Source: Lachnospiraceae bacterium
GTDB lineage: Bacteria > Bacillota > Clostridia > Lachnospirales > Lachnospiraceae
DNA: 64,000 bases
Direction of reading: 5' to 3'
Assembly: GCA_017634455.1 (NCBI GenBank)
Contig: JAGBNK010000022.1
Location: 1-64,000, forward strand
Below, in pieces: positions 45,300 through 54,812 of the stretch; the stretch's first letter is position 1, and every line of letters starts with the position of its first letter. The notes under the pieces were generated by a model. That model worked only from the letters and a program-made list of their open reading frames with translations. It was not told the origin of the DNA and did no database searches. The translations under genes and the position numbers were made by a program.

Positions 45300-47225
45300 A
45301 TGAGAGATGGATTTATTAAGGTGGCAGCAGTTACACCAGAAATCTGTGTGGCTGATGTATATGGCAATGTAAATCGAATAAAAGAGAATATGGCTTTGGC
45401 CAACACTGAGAATGTGAAGCTCATGGTATTTCCAGAGTTGTGTATAACAGGATACAGCTGTGGAGATTTGTTCTATCAGAGAACTCTTCTGGAAAATGCC
45501 ATGTCAGGTTTGCAGTCTATTGCAGATGAGAGCACCAAGTACGATGCAGTTTTCGTGGTGGGATTACCATTTTCACATGAAGGAAAGCTGTATAATGTGG
45601 CAGCAGTTGTATCTCATGGTTCGGTTTTGGGACTTGTGCCAAAGACATATCTGCCAAATTATAATGAGTTCTATGAAGCTCGTAGATTCACACCAGCTCC
45701 AAAGGACAAGGTATTGATTGATTCCTCTTTAAATGAACATGATATGTGCGTATTTGGCACAGATATTATATTTACCTGTGATTCTATTCCGGAATTTTCT
45801 TTTGCAGTAGAAATCTGCGAGGACTTATGGACACCTTGCCCACCTAGTGTGAGACATTGTATAAACGGTGCCAATATAATTGTAAATCTGTCTGCCAGCA
45901 ATGAGCTTGTTGGAAAGAACAGCTATAGAAGAGAGTTGGTAACTACTCAGTCAGCCAGATTATATTGTGGATATATCTATGCAAGTGCTGGAGAGGGTGA
46001 ATCAACACAGGATGTGGTTTATTCCGGCCACAATATGATTGCAGAAAACGGAATTATGTTAAATGAATCTGCTCTGTACAGACCAGGTTATATTGTATCA
46101 GAGATAGATGTGCAGGCTATTGAAGCTAAGCGTAGAAATATGACAACTTATGATGTGCCTGACATGCAAAGCAAATATATACATCAGACTTTCAACTTAG
46201 AAATGTCAGATACAGAGATTACTCGATTTGTGGACAAGGCACCTTTTGTTCCATCTAATCAGTCAATACTTCGCAGACGCTGCGAGGAGATTTTAGATAT
46301 TCAATCAGTGGGATTGAAGAAGAGACTTTCTCATACACATTGCAAGACTGCAGTTGTGGGCATCTCTGGTGGATTGGATTCCACTTTGGCACTTTTAGTT
46401 ACAACAAGAGCATTTGACATGCTTGGTTTGGACAGAAGCGGCATTATTGCTGTGACAATGCCTGGTTTTGGAACTACTGACAGAACATACAACAATGCAA
46501 TTGATATGATTGACAGACTTGGAGCATCTCTTCGGGAGGTTTCCATCAAGGATGCGGTGCTTCAACATTTTGCAGACATAGGACAGGATCCTGAGGTTCA
46601 TGATGTGACTTATGAAAATGGTCAGGCTCGTGAGAGAACTCAGATTCTCATGGATATTGCCAACAAGGAAAATGGTATGGTAATTGGAACAGGAGATATG
46701 TCAGAATTAGCTCTAGGCTGGGCTACTTACAATGGAGATCATATGTCTATGTACGGAGTTAACTGTTCTGTGCCAAAGACATTGGTTAGATATCTGGTAA
46801 GCTACTATGCGAATTTCCAGGCAGATGAGAGACTTAGAGAAGTACTTCTTGATGTGCTTGACACTCCAGTATCTCCAGAGTTGCTGCCACCAAAGGACGG
46901 GGAGATTGCTCAGAAGACAGAGGATTTGGTAGGACCATATGAGTTACATGATTTCTTCTTGTATCATATGATGAGATATGGTTCTAATCCATCCAAGATT
47001 TATAGATTGGCTTTGATTGCTTTTGAAAATGATTATGATAGAGAGACTATTTTGAAATGGTTGAAGACATTTTACAGAAGATTTTTCAATCAGCAATTCA
47101 AGAGATCATGTCTGCCTGACGGACCAAAGGTTGGTACAGTCAGCTTGTCTCCAAGAGGAGATTTGCGTATGCCATCTGATGCAGTAGCAGATATTTGGTT
47201 AAAACAGATTGACACATTGAGATAA
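45300..47225 (+). CDS. nadE: Glutamine-dependent NAD+ synthetase
   Basis: 641 residues, two-domain form. N-terminal nitrilase-type glutaminase (catalytic Glu in MVFPELCITGYSCGDLF, Lys in LVPKTYLPNYNEFYE, Cys in VEICEDLW) releases ammonia; the C-terminal ATP pyrophosphatase domain (SGGLDST near 357-363; GTGDMSELALGWATYNGDHMSMY) amidates nicotinate adenine dinucleotide. The domain order and length are those of eukaryote-like/Mycobacterium NadE. The start follows GAGGGATT; transcription is probably separate from hslO (70-base gap). Confidence 0.95.
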   Translation: MRDGFIKVAAVTPEICVADVYGNVNRIKENMALANTENVKLMVFPELCITGYSCGDLFYQRTLLENAMSGLQSIADESTKYDAVFVVGLPFSHEGKLYNVAAVVSHGSVLGLVPKTYLPNYNEFYEARRFTPAPKDKVLIDSSLNEHDMCVFGTDIIFTCDSIPEFSFAVEICEDLWTPCPPSVRHCINGANIIVNLSASNELVGKNSYRRELVTTQSARLYCGYIYASAGEGESTQDVVYSGHNMIAENGIMLNESALYRPGYIVSEIDVQAIEAKRRNMTTYDVPDMQSKYIHQTFNLEMSDTEITRFVDKAPFVPSNQSILRRRCEEILDIQSVGLKKRLSHTHCKTAVVGISGGLDSTLALLVTTRAFDMLGLDRSGIIAVTMPGFGTTDRTYNNAIDMIDRLGASLREVSIKDAVLQHFADIGQDPEVHDVTYENGQARERTQILMDIANKENGMVIGTGDMSELALGWATYNGDHMSMYGVNCSVPKTLVRYLVSYYANFQADERLREVLLDVLDTPVSPELLPPKDGEIAQKTEDLVGPYELHDFFLYHMMRYGSNPSKIYRLALIAFENDYDRETILKWLKTFYRRFFNQQFKRSCLPDGPKVGTVSLSPRGDLRMPSDAVADIWLKQIDTLR

Positions 47226-47270
47226 AAAATGTTTCAATGAATTTTATATAAAATTGAAGGGAAGATAGAT

Positions 47271-49103
47271 ATGTTTTTTAAGAAAAAACAGGATATGACT
47301 TCAGTTGAAGAGACAGAATCGACAATGGAAGCTGCGCAGAATACTGCACCAGAGCAGAATTCTAAGAGAAATATCAATTGGAAGAAGATTGGTATTATTG
47401 CAGGTAGCGTGGCGGCTGTGTGCCTTGTAGTATTTGTTGGATTTGGAATATATTTTCAGAGCCATTTCTATTTCAGAAGTACTATTAATGGAACTGAAAC
47501 TTCCGGTGTAAATGTATCAATTGCCAAGGACAGATTGTCTGCTTCAGCCAAAGGATATGAACTGAAAATCACAGACAAGAAGAAAAATATCAAGACTTTA
47601 ACTGCTGATGATTTAGGCATTGAAATTGATATTACTGACAAGAAGCTCCAGAATATTATGGATGAACAGAATGGTTTCATGTGGGTTTACTATCTGTTTA
47701 ATCCTGTGGAATATGTGGATGATGCTTTGGTTTCCTGTGATGAGGATACATTGAACAAGGCAGTTTTTGGCTTATGCATGGACTTGTCGAAGGATGTAAC
47801 TCCAACTGTCAATGCCAATGTGAAATACAACAAGGGTGAATTTCAGGTGGTTGATGAAATCTACGGTACAGAAATAGTATTTGATGATTTCAGAGATATT
47901 GTGAAGAAGACAGCACAGACTTTGGACAAGAATCTGGATATGACAGCTGATAAATGTTATAAGCAGCCTGAGTATACAGCAGATTCCAAGGAAATCAAAT
48001 CTCTTATTAAGTCTTTGAATTCATATGTAAATACCAAGATTACATATACAGTTGGAAATGAGAAGGAAGAAATTCCAAAGGATACAATCGGTTCATGGCT
48101 TATGGGCAATGATGAGATGAAACCTGGGTTCAATGATGAGCTTATGGGTGAATTCGTATCTGCTATGGGCAAGAAATATAATACCTATGGCCAGCCAAAG
48201 ACTCTTAATTCCCAGTATGGTGTTACAGTTACAGTGCCAGGTGGAAATTATGGATGGAAGATTGACAAGGACAAGGAAATTGCTCAGCTGAAGGAAGATT
48301 TAGCAAAGGGCAAGGATGTGTCTAGAGATTTCGTATATCAGTATACAGCTGCAAGCCGTGATGGAAATGATTATGGGAATACTTATGTGGAAGTAAATTA
48401 CACAGCTCAGATGGTATATCTCATCGTAAATGGTAGCTGCGTAATGTCTACACCTTGTGTTACAGGTAATCCGAACAACGGACATTACACTCCTTGTGGA
48501 GCATATAGAATCACATATTGTGAGAAGGATGCAATCCTCAAGGGTGACAACTATAGAACACATGTAAGCTATTGGATGCCATTTAATGGTGATATTGGAT
48601 TGCATGATGCTATCTGGCAGAAGTCCTTTGGTGGACAGAGATACAGGGAGGGCTTCGGTTCTCACGGATGTGTAAATCTGCCATTATCTGCAGCAGGTAC
48701 AATATTTGCCAATGTGAAGGCAGGCTATCCAGTGCTTCTCTATGAATTACCAGGAACAGAGACTGTAGATACATTGACTCAGCAGAATGCTAATAACTGT
48801 ATTGATGCAATTAATTCCATTGGCGAAGTGACAGCTAACAGCGGTCAGCCAATTGCTGATGCAAGAGCAATGTACGAAGAGCTTACAGATTCTGGTAAGG
48901 GACTTGTTACAAATATTCAGGTACTTATAGATGCAGAGAATGCATACAATAATATTTTGGCTCAGATTGCGCAGCAGCAGGCAGCTCAGCAGGCAGCTCA
49001 ACAGGCTGCACAACAGCAGGCGGCGGAAGAAGCAGCTCGTCAGCAGGCTCAGCAGCAGGAGCAATCTATCAAGAATCAGATTAGTCAACAGTTGGGACAA
49101 TAG
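47271..49103 (+). CDS. L,D-transpeptidase (YkuD) cell-wall enzyme
   Basis: 610 residues. Short cytoplasmic N-terminus, one membrane anchor (KIGIIAGSVAAVCLVVFVGF, about 43-62), peptidoglycan-binding-4-type domains (about 75-370), and a YkuD catalytic domain ending in the active-site motif IGLHDAIW...GSHGCVNLP (cysteine near 467). It makes 3-3 crosslinks or attaches proteins to peptidoglycan outside the membrane. The last 60 residues are a Gln/Ala-rich low-complexity tail (repeated QQAA), unusual for the family. Confidence 0.93.
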   Translation: MFFKKKQDMTSVEETESTMEAAQNTAPEQNSKRNINWKKIGIIAGSVAAVCLVVFVGFGIYFQSHFYFRSTINGTETSGVNVSIAKDRLSASAKGYELKITDKKKNIKTLTADDLGIEIDITDKKLQNIMDEQNGFMWVYYLFNPVEYVDDALVSCDEDTLNKAVFGLCMDLSKDVTPTVNANVKYNKGEFQVVDEIYGTEIVFDDFRDIVKKTAQTLDKNLDMTADKCYKQPEYTADSKEIKSLIKSLNSYVNTKITYTVGNEKEEIPKDTIGSWLMGNDEMKPGFNDELMGEFVSAMGKKYNTYGQPKTLNSQYGVTVTVPGGNYGWKIDKDKEIAQLKEDLAKGKDVSRDFVYQYTAASRDGNDYGNTYVEVNYTAQMVYLIVNGSCVMSTPCVTGNPNNGHYTPCGAYRITYCEKDAILKGDNYRTHVSYWMPFNGDIGLHDAIWQKSFGGQRYREGFGSHGCVNLPLSAAGTIFANVKAGYPVLLYELPGTETVDTLTQQNANNCIDAINSIGEVTANSGQPIADARAMYEELTDSGKGLVTNIQVLIDAENAYNNILAQIAQQQAAQQAAQQAAQQQAAEEAARQQAQQQEQSIKNQISQQLGQ

Positions 49104-49207
49104 GCTGAGATATTATATAATATGGCTAAATGCTGTATGAGAGAGATAATAATAAGGGATTCGCAGTAACTTATAAACTAGTAGCATATGAGTAATACGA
49201 GGTAATT

Positions 49208-50278
49208 ATGAAAGGTTGGGAAGCAAATGTTCGCAAGGTAATACCATATGTACCTGGCGAGCAGCCGAAAGAGACAGACATTATTAAGTTGAACACCAAT
49301 GAGAATCCATATCCACCATCACCTATGGTGTTAGAGGCACTGAAAAGTGTGCAATATGAGGAATTGAGACTATATCCTGATCCTGAGATAAGTCAGCTGG
49401 TTCATGCAATAGCAGCTGATAAGGGATTGGATGATGATCAGGTCTTTGTTGGAGTGGGTTCAGATGACGTGCTGGCCATGAGTTTTCTGACATTCTTTAA
49501 TTCAGATAAGCCGGTTATCTTTCCTGATATTACATATTCATTCTATGATGTGTGGGCAGATTTGTTTCATATCAAATATGAAACCAAGGCTTTAAAAGAG
49601 GATTTCACCATCGATGTAAATGATTACAAGGTGCCAAATGGTGGCATAGTTATACCGAATCCAAATGCTCCTACAGGATTAGAGACCTCTGCAGCTGCAA
49701 TTGAATCAATCATTTCGGCCAATGAGGATTCTGTTGTAATTATTGATGAGGCTTATGTGGATTTCGGAGCGAAATCGGCAGTGTCACTTATTGAGAAATA
49801 TGATAATTTGCTGGTTGTACAGACATTTTCCAAATCCCGCTCAATGGCAGGAAGCAGAATAGGCTTCGCCATGGGTAATCCTAAATTGATTAAATATTTA
49901 AATGATTGTAAGTATTCATTTAATTCCTATACCATGGATAGAATCACTATGGCAGTGGGACTTGCTGCTATTGAGGATGTGGATTATTTCAATTCCACAG
50001 TTGCAGATATTATATCTACAAGAGAATGGGTAAAGGATGAGTTGGACGAATTGGGATTTACATTTCCTGATTCCTCTGCGAATTTCATTTTTGCATCACA
50101 TAATGAGATGGCAGCAGCAGAGATTTTTGAAGAGTTGAAGAAGCGTGGTATCTATGTGAGATATTTTAACAAACCACGAATTGATAATTATCTGAGAATT
50201 ACAATAGGAACAGATGAGCAGATGCGACAGCTCATTGAAACACTGAAAGAAATAAGGAGTTTAAAATGTCACGATTAA
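49208..50278 (+). CDS. hisC: Histidinol-phosphate aminotransferase
   Basis: 356-residue PLP enzyme of fold type I, converting imidazole-acetol phosphate to histidinol phosphate. It opens with KLNTNENPYPPSPMV, has the NPNAPTG loop, DEAYVDF, and the PLP lysine in QTFSKSRSMAGSRIGFA. Stand-alone, not in a his operon, so a paralogue acting on aromatic keto acids is also possible. GAGG lies upstream. The last 13 bases overlap the next gene. Confidence 0.92.
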   Translation: MKGWEANVRKVIPYVPGEQPKETDIIKLNTNENPYPPSPMVLEALKSVQYEELRLYPDPEISQLVHAIAADKGLDDDQVFVGVGSDDVLAMSFLTFFNSDKPVIFPDITYSFYDVWADLFHIKYETKALKEDFTIDVNDYKVPNGGIVIPNPNAPTGLETSAAAIESIISANEDSVVIIDEAYVDFGAKSAVSLIEKYDNLLVVQTFSKSRSMAGSRIGFAMGNPKLIKYLNDCKYSFNSYTMDRITMAVGLAAIEDVDYFNSTVADIISTREWVKDELDELGFTFPDSSANFIFASHNEMAAAEIFEELKKRGIYVRYFNKPRIDNYLRITIGTDEQMRQLIETLKEIRSLKCHD

Positions 50279-50766
50279 TTAAATACGTAATTATATTTTT
50301 TATGTCAATGGTACCACTTGTAGAGCTAAGAGGAGCTATTCTTGTAGCTTACGGATTCAAGGCTTCAGATCCAGGAATCAACCTGCTTCTGTCTTATGTA
50401 ATTATTGCTATTGGCAATATGATTCCAGTTCCAATTATCTATTTCTTCGCTAGAAAGGTGTTGGAATGGGGCAAGGATAAGCCTGTTATCGGTGGATTCT
50501 TCACTTTCTGCCTGGAAAAAGGTGAGAAGGGTGGCAAGAAGTTGCAGGAGAAAGCCGGCAAGGGACTTTTTGTTGCATTGATGCTTTTTGTAGGAATTCC
50601 ACTTCCTGGAACAGGAGCATGGACAGGCACACTGGCAGCTTCAATTTTGGATATGGACTTTAAGTCGACAGTATTGGCTGTTGTGGCAGGAGTTGCTATG
50701 GCAGGATGTATTATCGGTTTGTTATGTGCCCTTGGATTGGGAGCATATCTTGGAATAGCTGCATAA
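50266..50766 (+). CDS. COG2426 / small multidrug export family protein
   Basis: 166-residue integral membrane protein with about four to five helices; hallmarks MSMVPLVELRGAILVAYGF near the start and FVGIPLPGTGAWTGTLAA in the middle define the 'putative small multidrug export' family (related to DedA-type folds). True substrate unknown. Translationally coupled to hisC. Confidence 0.88.
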   Translation: MSRLIKYVIIFFMSMVPLVELRGAILVAYGFKASDPGINLLLSYVIIAIGNMIPVPIIYFFARKVLEWGKDKPVIGGFFTFCLEKGEKGGKKLQEKAGKGLFVALMLFVGIPLPGTGAWTGTLAASILDMDFKSTVLAVVAGVAMAGCIIGLLCALGLGAYLGIAA

Positions 50767-50795
50767 TTAGTACGCGTTTTATTAGGAGGACGAAA

Positions 50796-50981
50796 ATGGC
50801 AAAGGAAGCTTCAAATTGTGATATGTGCAACAACTTCATATATGACGAAGAAGATGAGTGCTATGTATGTGATATGGACCTAGATGAGGATGAAATGTAT
50901 CGTTTTCTAACAGAAACTTATACAGAGTGTCCTTACTATCAGTCAAATGATGAGTACTTAATAGTCCGACATCAGATGTAG
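50796..50981 (+). CDS. DUF6472-like small cysteine protein
   Basis: 61-residue acidic protein with four cysteines (CDMCNNF, CYVCDMDLDEDEMYRFL, CPYYQ), matching a conserved Clostridial small family that I recall as DUF6472. Possibly metal-binding; role unknown. AGGAGG precedes the start, 29 bases after the previous stop. Confidence 0.72.
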   Translation: MAKEASNCDMCNNFIYDEEDECYVCDMDLDEDEMYRFLTETYTECPYYQSNDEYLIVRHQM

Positions 50982-51037
50982 ATTGTTGTTATATATGATA
51001 ACTCCTGCATTTGCGGGGCGTTATAGGATTATGCCTG

Positions 51038-51068
51038 GAGACCACAACATATTGTGGTCTCTTTTTTT
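51038..51068 (+). terminator. Terminator after the hisC operon
   Basis: GAGACCACAA pairs with TTGTGGTCTC across a four-base loop, then seven T. Confidence 0.93.
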
Positions 51069-51166
51069 GCGAATATGGGAAATGATATAGACATTAACCA
51101 CTAAATGTTGTATAATGAATTAGGATTTTTGGTAAATGTTGACTAGATGTTTGAAGGAGTTTTTGC

Positions 51167-51601
51167 ATGAGTCATACACTAGAGGAACAACAAAGGGAAA
51201 TCGATAGCCAACGCAGACAATTGGAGTTGGATCAAGAGAATTTCTCCCGTAAGGTTCAGTGGGAGACAGAGCGCATTAAGCGAGAACAGCATTTGTTGGA
51301 GATGAAAGTTCGAATCTTAGAAGAGGAATTACAGAAACTCGCGGCAGACAAGAGAGAATTCGAAAGACAGAAAGCATTTTACGACAGAGTATCACAATAT
51401 GAATCTCAGCAGGTTGTGCATGAGTCAAATATTGTGAGGGGTGAATTATTCTTTATTGGAGTTGAGAACAAGACATCATTAAAGAAGCGCTATAAGGATT
51501 TGATCAAGATATATCATCCAGACAATAGCGATGGTGATAATGATACTGTTCAGGAAATCAATAATGAGTACCAGCGCCTTAGAATGGTTATGGAAGCATA
51601 A
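51167..51601 (+). CDS. Coiled-coil protein with C-terminal J domain
   Basis: 144 residues. Residues 1-85 are a highly charged coiled coil (EEQQREIDSQRRQLELDQ...), followed by a J-domain-like end with the HPD motif (SLKKRYKDLIKIYHPDN, then EINNEYQRL). The J domain stimulates DnaK; here it is C-terminal, whereas in DnaJ it is N-terminal, so this is a DnaK-recruiting adaptor rather than DnaJ. GAAGGAG lies upstream. Confidence 0.82.
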   Translation: MSHTLEEQQREIDSQRRQLELDQENFSRKVQWETERIKREQHLLEMKVRILEEELQKLAADKREFERQKAFYDRVSQYESQQVVHESNIVRGELFFIGVENKTSLKKRYKDLIKIYHPDNSDGDNDTVQEINNEYQRLRMVMEA

Positions 51602-51623
51602 AACTAAATATGGAATGAATTAT

Positions 51624-51662
51624 TCCCTGTGAGTCATTTAATGACTTATGGGGGATTTTTTT
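51624..51662 (+). terminator. Terminator of the J-domain gene
   Basis: AGTCAT/ATGACT core with an extended imperfect lower stem (TCCC with GGGGGA), then seven T. Confidence 0.8.
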
Positions 51663-51705
51663 GTATAATAAAGCCACATTATATGGATGAGGGGATGAGT
51701 TGTAT

Positions 51706-52773
51706 ATGGCGGATAGAATAACCAAAAAATTGTTGGTGGTGGATGACAATGATATGAATCGCATGGTCTTTATGGCCGCTCTTGCTGATTTAGACCTTGT
51801 GGTGGATGAAGCATCATCCGGGGCTCAGTGTATAGAGATGGCCTGCGACAAATATTATGACATGATTTTCATGGATATTATGATGCCTGGAATGAATGGT
51901 ATTGACACATATAAGAACCTACAGTCCAATGCTGATAATAAATGCGTCAATACACCTGTGGTTGCTCTGACTGCTGATGGCAGTGACGATATGCGTAAGC
52001 AGATAGATGATGCTGGATTTGCAGACTTCCTGGGTAAGCCAGTGTTTTTCGATGATATATGTGATGTGATGCGAAAACATATACCTGGAATAGATGATAT
52101 TCTCTCTCCTGAAGTTAGTGATGGCGAGATTGATGAATCTCAATTGACTGTAGATGATGAAGCAGAAGACATTATCTTGCCGGATATTGATGGTTTTGAT
52201 TGGGAAGCGGCACAGACACATTTTAAAAATCCACAGGTACTATGGGAGTTTGTGAGAAACTTTTACAAGAGCTACAAATCCACAGCTGCACGAATTCAGA
52301 AGGCTTATGATAGCATAGATGATACGGATGGGAATTCTGTCAACACATATAGAATTGAGGTTCATGCTTTAAAAAGTAATGCGGCTTTGTTTGGCAATGA
52401 GGTTCTATCTGACATGAATCGTCAGTTGGAAGAAGCGGCTGGGAATGGGGATGTGAGCTTCATCAGGCGTATGCATCCTGTCATGATGGATGAGTGGGAG
52501 CGCTGTATGCTAAGTCTCTCGGAATATTTGACAGAGAGCAACAAGGAGCTTATGTCTGATGCAGGATGGATATTTTCCATGTTATCTATGCTGAAAATGG
52601 CTTTGGAAGAAATGGATTATGACAAAGCAGATGCAATAATGAAGGATATTATGGCCTATTCCTATGATGAGAAATTCGCCAGAGACATCAATGAATTGGA
52701 TGTGTTGATTTCTAATTTGGAAAATGTGGCAGCCATAACTCAAATAGATAATATTCTTATGGGGCTTGAGTGA
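51706..52773 (+). CDS. Response regulator-HPt hybrid protein
   Basis: 355 residues from the ATG at 51706 (GAGGGG upstream). N-terminal receiver domain: acidic pair in VVDDND, phospho-acceptor aspartate in DMIFMDIMMPG, Thr/Lys in ALTADGSD and FLGKP. After an acidic linker follows an HPt domain (about 160-260) with the phosphorylatable histidine in EVHALKSNAALFG. Such receiver-HPt proteins act as phosphorelay intermediates. It is upstream of the GGDEF gene. Confidence 0.88.
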   Translation: MADRITKKLLVVDDNDMNRMVFMAALADLDLVVDEASSGAQCIEMACDKYYDMIFMDIMMPGMNGIDTYKNLQSNADNKCVNTPVVALTADGSDDMRKQIDDAGFADFLGKPVFFDDICDVMRKHIPGIDDILSPEVSDGEIDESQLTVDDEAEDIILPDIDGFDWEAAQTHFKNPQVLWEFVRNFYKSYKSTAARIQKAYDSIDDTDGNSVNTYRIEVHALKSNAALFGNEVLSDMNRQLEEAAGNGDVSFIRRMHPVMMDEWERCMLSLSEYLTESNKELMSDAGWIFSMLSMLKMALEEMDYDKADAIMKDIMAYSYDEKFARDINELDVLISNLENVAAITQIDNILMGLE

Positions 52774-52833
52774 TTTGTATGTCAGTATATGGTAAAATAT
52801 AATTACTATAGCAATATAATAAAGGGGAATGAA

Positions 52834-54318
52834 ATGAGTATAGTGACATTGGCATTGAGTAACTACATTATGATTGCTGAGCTTTTAGGTTTATGGGGAC
52901 TGCTGGCTTCTAATGTATTTCTTAACAAAAGAACAATCAAAGTTACTCGTGTTGTGATTATTTTAATATTTATCGAGGCAATTTGCTGGGCAGTGGAGAG
53001 ATATACACGAGAGATAGGATATCTCACTTATACCAGAATTATTCTGGCGCCTACTATTTATTTGCTTCACGCAGTAATTATGCTTGGAATATTAGAGATG
53101 GCAGGTTTTGCAAGCAAGCATAGATTTATTCTATACCTTCCATTGATTATAAGTGCGCCTATATTATATACATCTCAGTGGACACACTGGATTTATTATT
53201 TCGACGAGAATAATCTGTATATTGCTGCAGATAGTTTTATGAGATATTATCCATATTTGCTGTTTCTGTTTTACGTTATTATATTTGTTGGTGCATTTAC
53301 ACTTCGATATGCGAATTATGGCAGGTCAGAACAGAAAAGTATCCTGGTAAGTATTATAGCTGCAATAGCGGGGGTTATATGTCATCTTGTATTGGATATT
53401 GATGTGGATTATAGTACATTGTTTGCTTCACTTCTGTTGATTTATTACATGTCCCTGTATGTATTGACTGCCAAAGAGGATACCCTTACACATTTGCTTA
53501 ATCGTCAGTGCTATTACTCTGATATGGATAAAAGGAAAGACGACATTACTGCTATAGTATCTGTGGATATGAATGATCTCAAGAAGATAAATGATAATGA
53601 GGGGCATGATGCAGGTGACAAGGCTCTTGCTACAGTAGCAGAATGTTTTGTGAGAAATCGTCTTAAGAACAAGAGAGTATATCGTATTGGCGGAGATGAA
53701 TTTGCTATTTTCTATATGGGCCAAAATGAGGAAGAAGTTAAATTGGATATACAAAATATGCGTAAGTATATCTCGAAAACACCTTATGTATGTGCCTTTG
53801 GATATGAAATGGTATATGAGTCTGATGTAGAAGGAGCTATTCTCACAGCTGACAAGAAGATGTATATTAATAAGTCAGTTATGAAGGAAACCAATGAGAA
53901 GAAAATTGCTGCTCATAAAGAGGCTACAATTCGTGTAATGCATGAAGCTCTTGGCTCAGGCATGTGGGGAATGGAATTTGACGAACATGGACATATTAAT
54001 GTTGTGAAATGGAGTCCGGAATTTAGAAAGATGATAGGATATAAGGATGAACATGATTTTCCTGATAAGCTGGAGTCATGGTCTAATCTATTACATCCGG
54101 ATGACAAGGACAAAGTGCTGAAAGAATTTTATGATACAATTGCTGATTTCAGTGGCAAGAAGAATTATGATGTGGAATATCGTCTGAAAGTAAAAGATGG
54201 TCAGTGGAAATGGTTCCATGCTATTGGAAGACTATTGCGTACTGATGATGGCAAGCCTCTATTATATGTAGGTATGTTTGTTGATATAACTAACAAGAAA
54301 ATGGCTGAAAGTCATTGA
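52834..54318 (+). CDS. Membrane GGDEF diguanylate cyclase with C-terminal PAS
   Basis: 494 residues from the ATG at 52834 (AAAGGGG upstream). Seven or so membrane helices (1-215), then a GGDEF domain with the intact active site RIGGDEFAIFY (about 293-303) and substrate-site VDMNDLKKINDNEGHDAGD, then a PAS_3 sensor (WSPEFRKMIGY, VEYRLKVKDGQWKWFHAIGR) at the C-terminus. No RxxD inhibitory site is obvious. It probably makes cyclic-di-GMP, with the PAS after rather than before the output domain being less common. Confidence 0.88.
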   Translation: MSIVTLALSNYIMIAELLGLWGLLASNVFLNKRTIKVTRVVIILIFIEAICWAVERYTREIGYLTYTRIILAPTIYLLHAVIMLGILEMAGFASKHRFILYLPLIISAPILYTSQWTHWIYYFDENNLYIAADSFMRYYPYLLFLFYVIIFVGAFTLRYANYGRSEQKSILVSIIAAIAGVICHLVLDIDVDYSTLFASLLLIYYMSLYVLTAKEDTLTHLLNRQCYYSDMDKRKDDITAIVSVDMNDLKKINDNEGHDAGDKALATVAECFVRNRLKNKRVYRIGGDEFAIFYMGQNEEEVKLDIQNMRKYISKTPYVCAFGYEMVYESDVEGAILTADKKMYINKSVMKETNEKKIAAHKEATIRVMHEALGSGMWGMEFDEHGHINVVKWSPEFRKMIGYKDEHDFPDKLESWSNLLHPDDKDKVLKEFYDTIADFSGKKNYDVEYRLKVKDGQWKWFHAIGRLLRTDDGKPLLYVGMFVDITNKKMAESH

Positions 54319-54390
54319 TTTATCAGTATTATGTTCATTGACATATTGTATCTGTTCAGATAAGATTATCTAGAAAATTTGATAGTTATA

Positions 54391-54590
54391 CAAACCTTAT
54401 GATGTGATTCACTTAATAGGGAATCCGGTTAGAGGCCGGAACAACAGTCATTACTGTAAGAGATTGGGAAATTCGATATACCATTGGACTGATTTTATTA
54501 TGGCATAGATAGCTTTCGTAAATATGTCTGAGAAGGTGAGTTTTCCTGCGTATATATTTAGCGCAGTCTACAAGTCAGGAGACCTGTCAT
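54391..54590 (+). ncRNA. Cobalamin (B12) riboswitch
   Basis: Ordered landmarks of the adenosylcobalamin riboswitch are present: AGGGAATCCGG with its pairing CCGG, ACTGTAA (54453-54459), CCATTGG, GAGAAGG, and the closing B12 box AGTCAGGAGACCTGTC (54573-54588). It lies upstream of the DUF4430/ECF operon on the same strand, so B12 is expected to repress the operon. Confidence 0.9.
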
Positions 54591-54759
54591 AAGGGAGGAA
54601 TAGCCTTGCTTGGACAATGGAGCAGACGATACCGCGTATGGATTAACCTGTTATATTCTATTTTATGTTATGGTTGTAATTATTAATTGGACTGTGGAAG
54701 ATGAAGTGGATTTATCAATATATCAGGTTGGATTTTTGCGTTGAAATATAATTTTAAGT

Positions 54760-54792
54760 ATCCTGTTTTGCAATAAGCAAGACAGGATTTTT
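54760..54792 (+). terminator. Terminator in the riboswitch leader
   Basis: ATCCTGTTTTGC pairs with GCAAGACAGGAT (one G-U) and is followed by T6, 20 bases before the DUF4430 gene. It is well placed as the transcription-stop switch of the riboswitch. The 54591-54759 stretch between the two holds no gene that I can support. Confidence 0.85.
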
Positions 54793-54812
54793 TAATTAAG
54801 TGGAAGAAGAAT

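Noticed and set aside
54591-54759. A second riboswitch or leader peptide after the B12 box
   Set aside because: AAGGGAGGAAT looks like a ribosome site, but the frame after it has no family likeness, and no second aptamer signature is visible.
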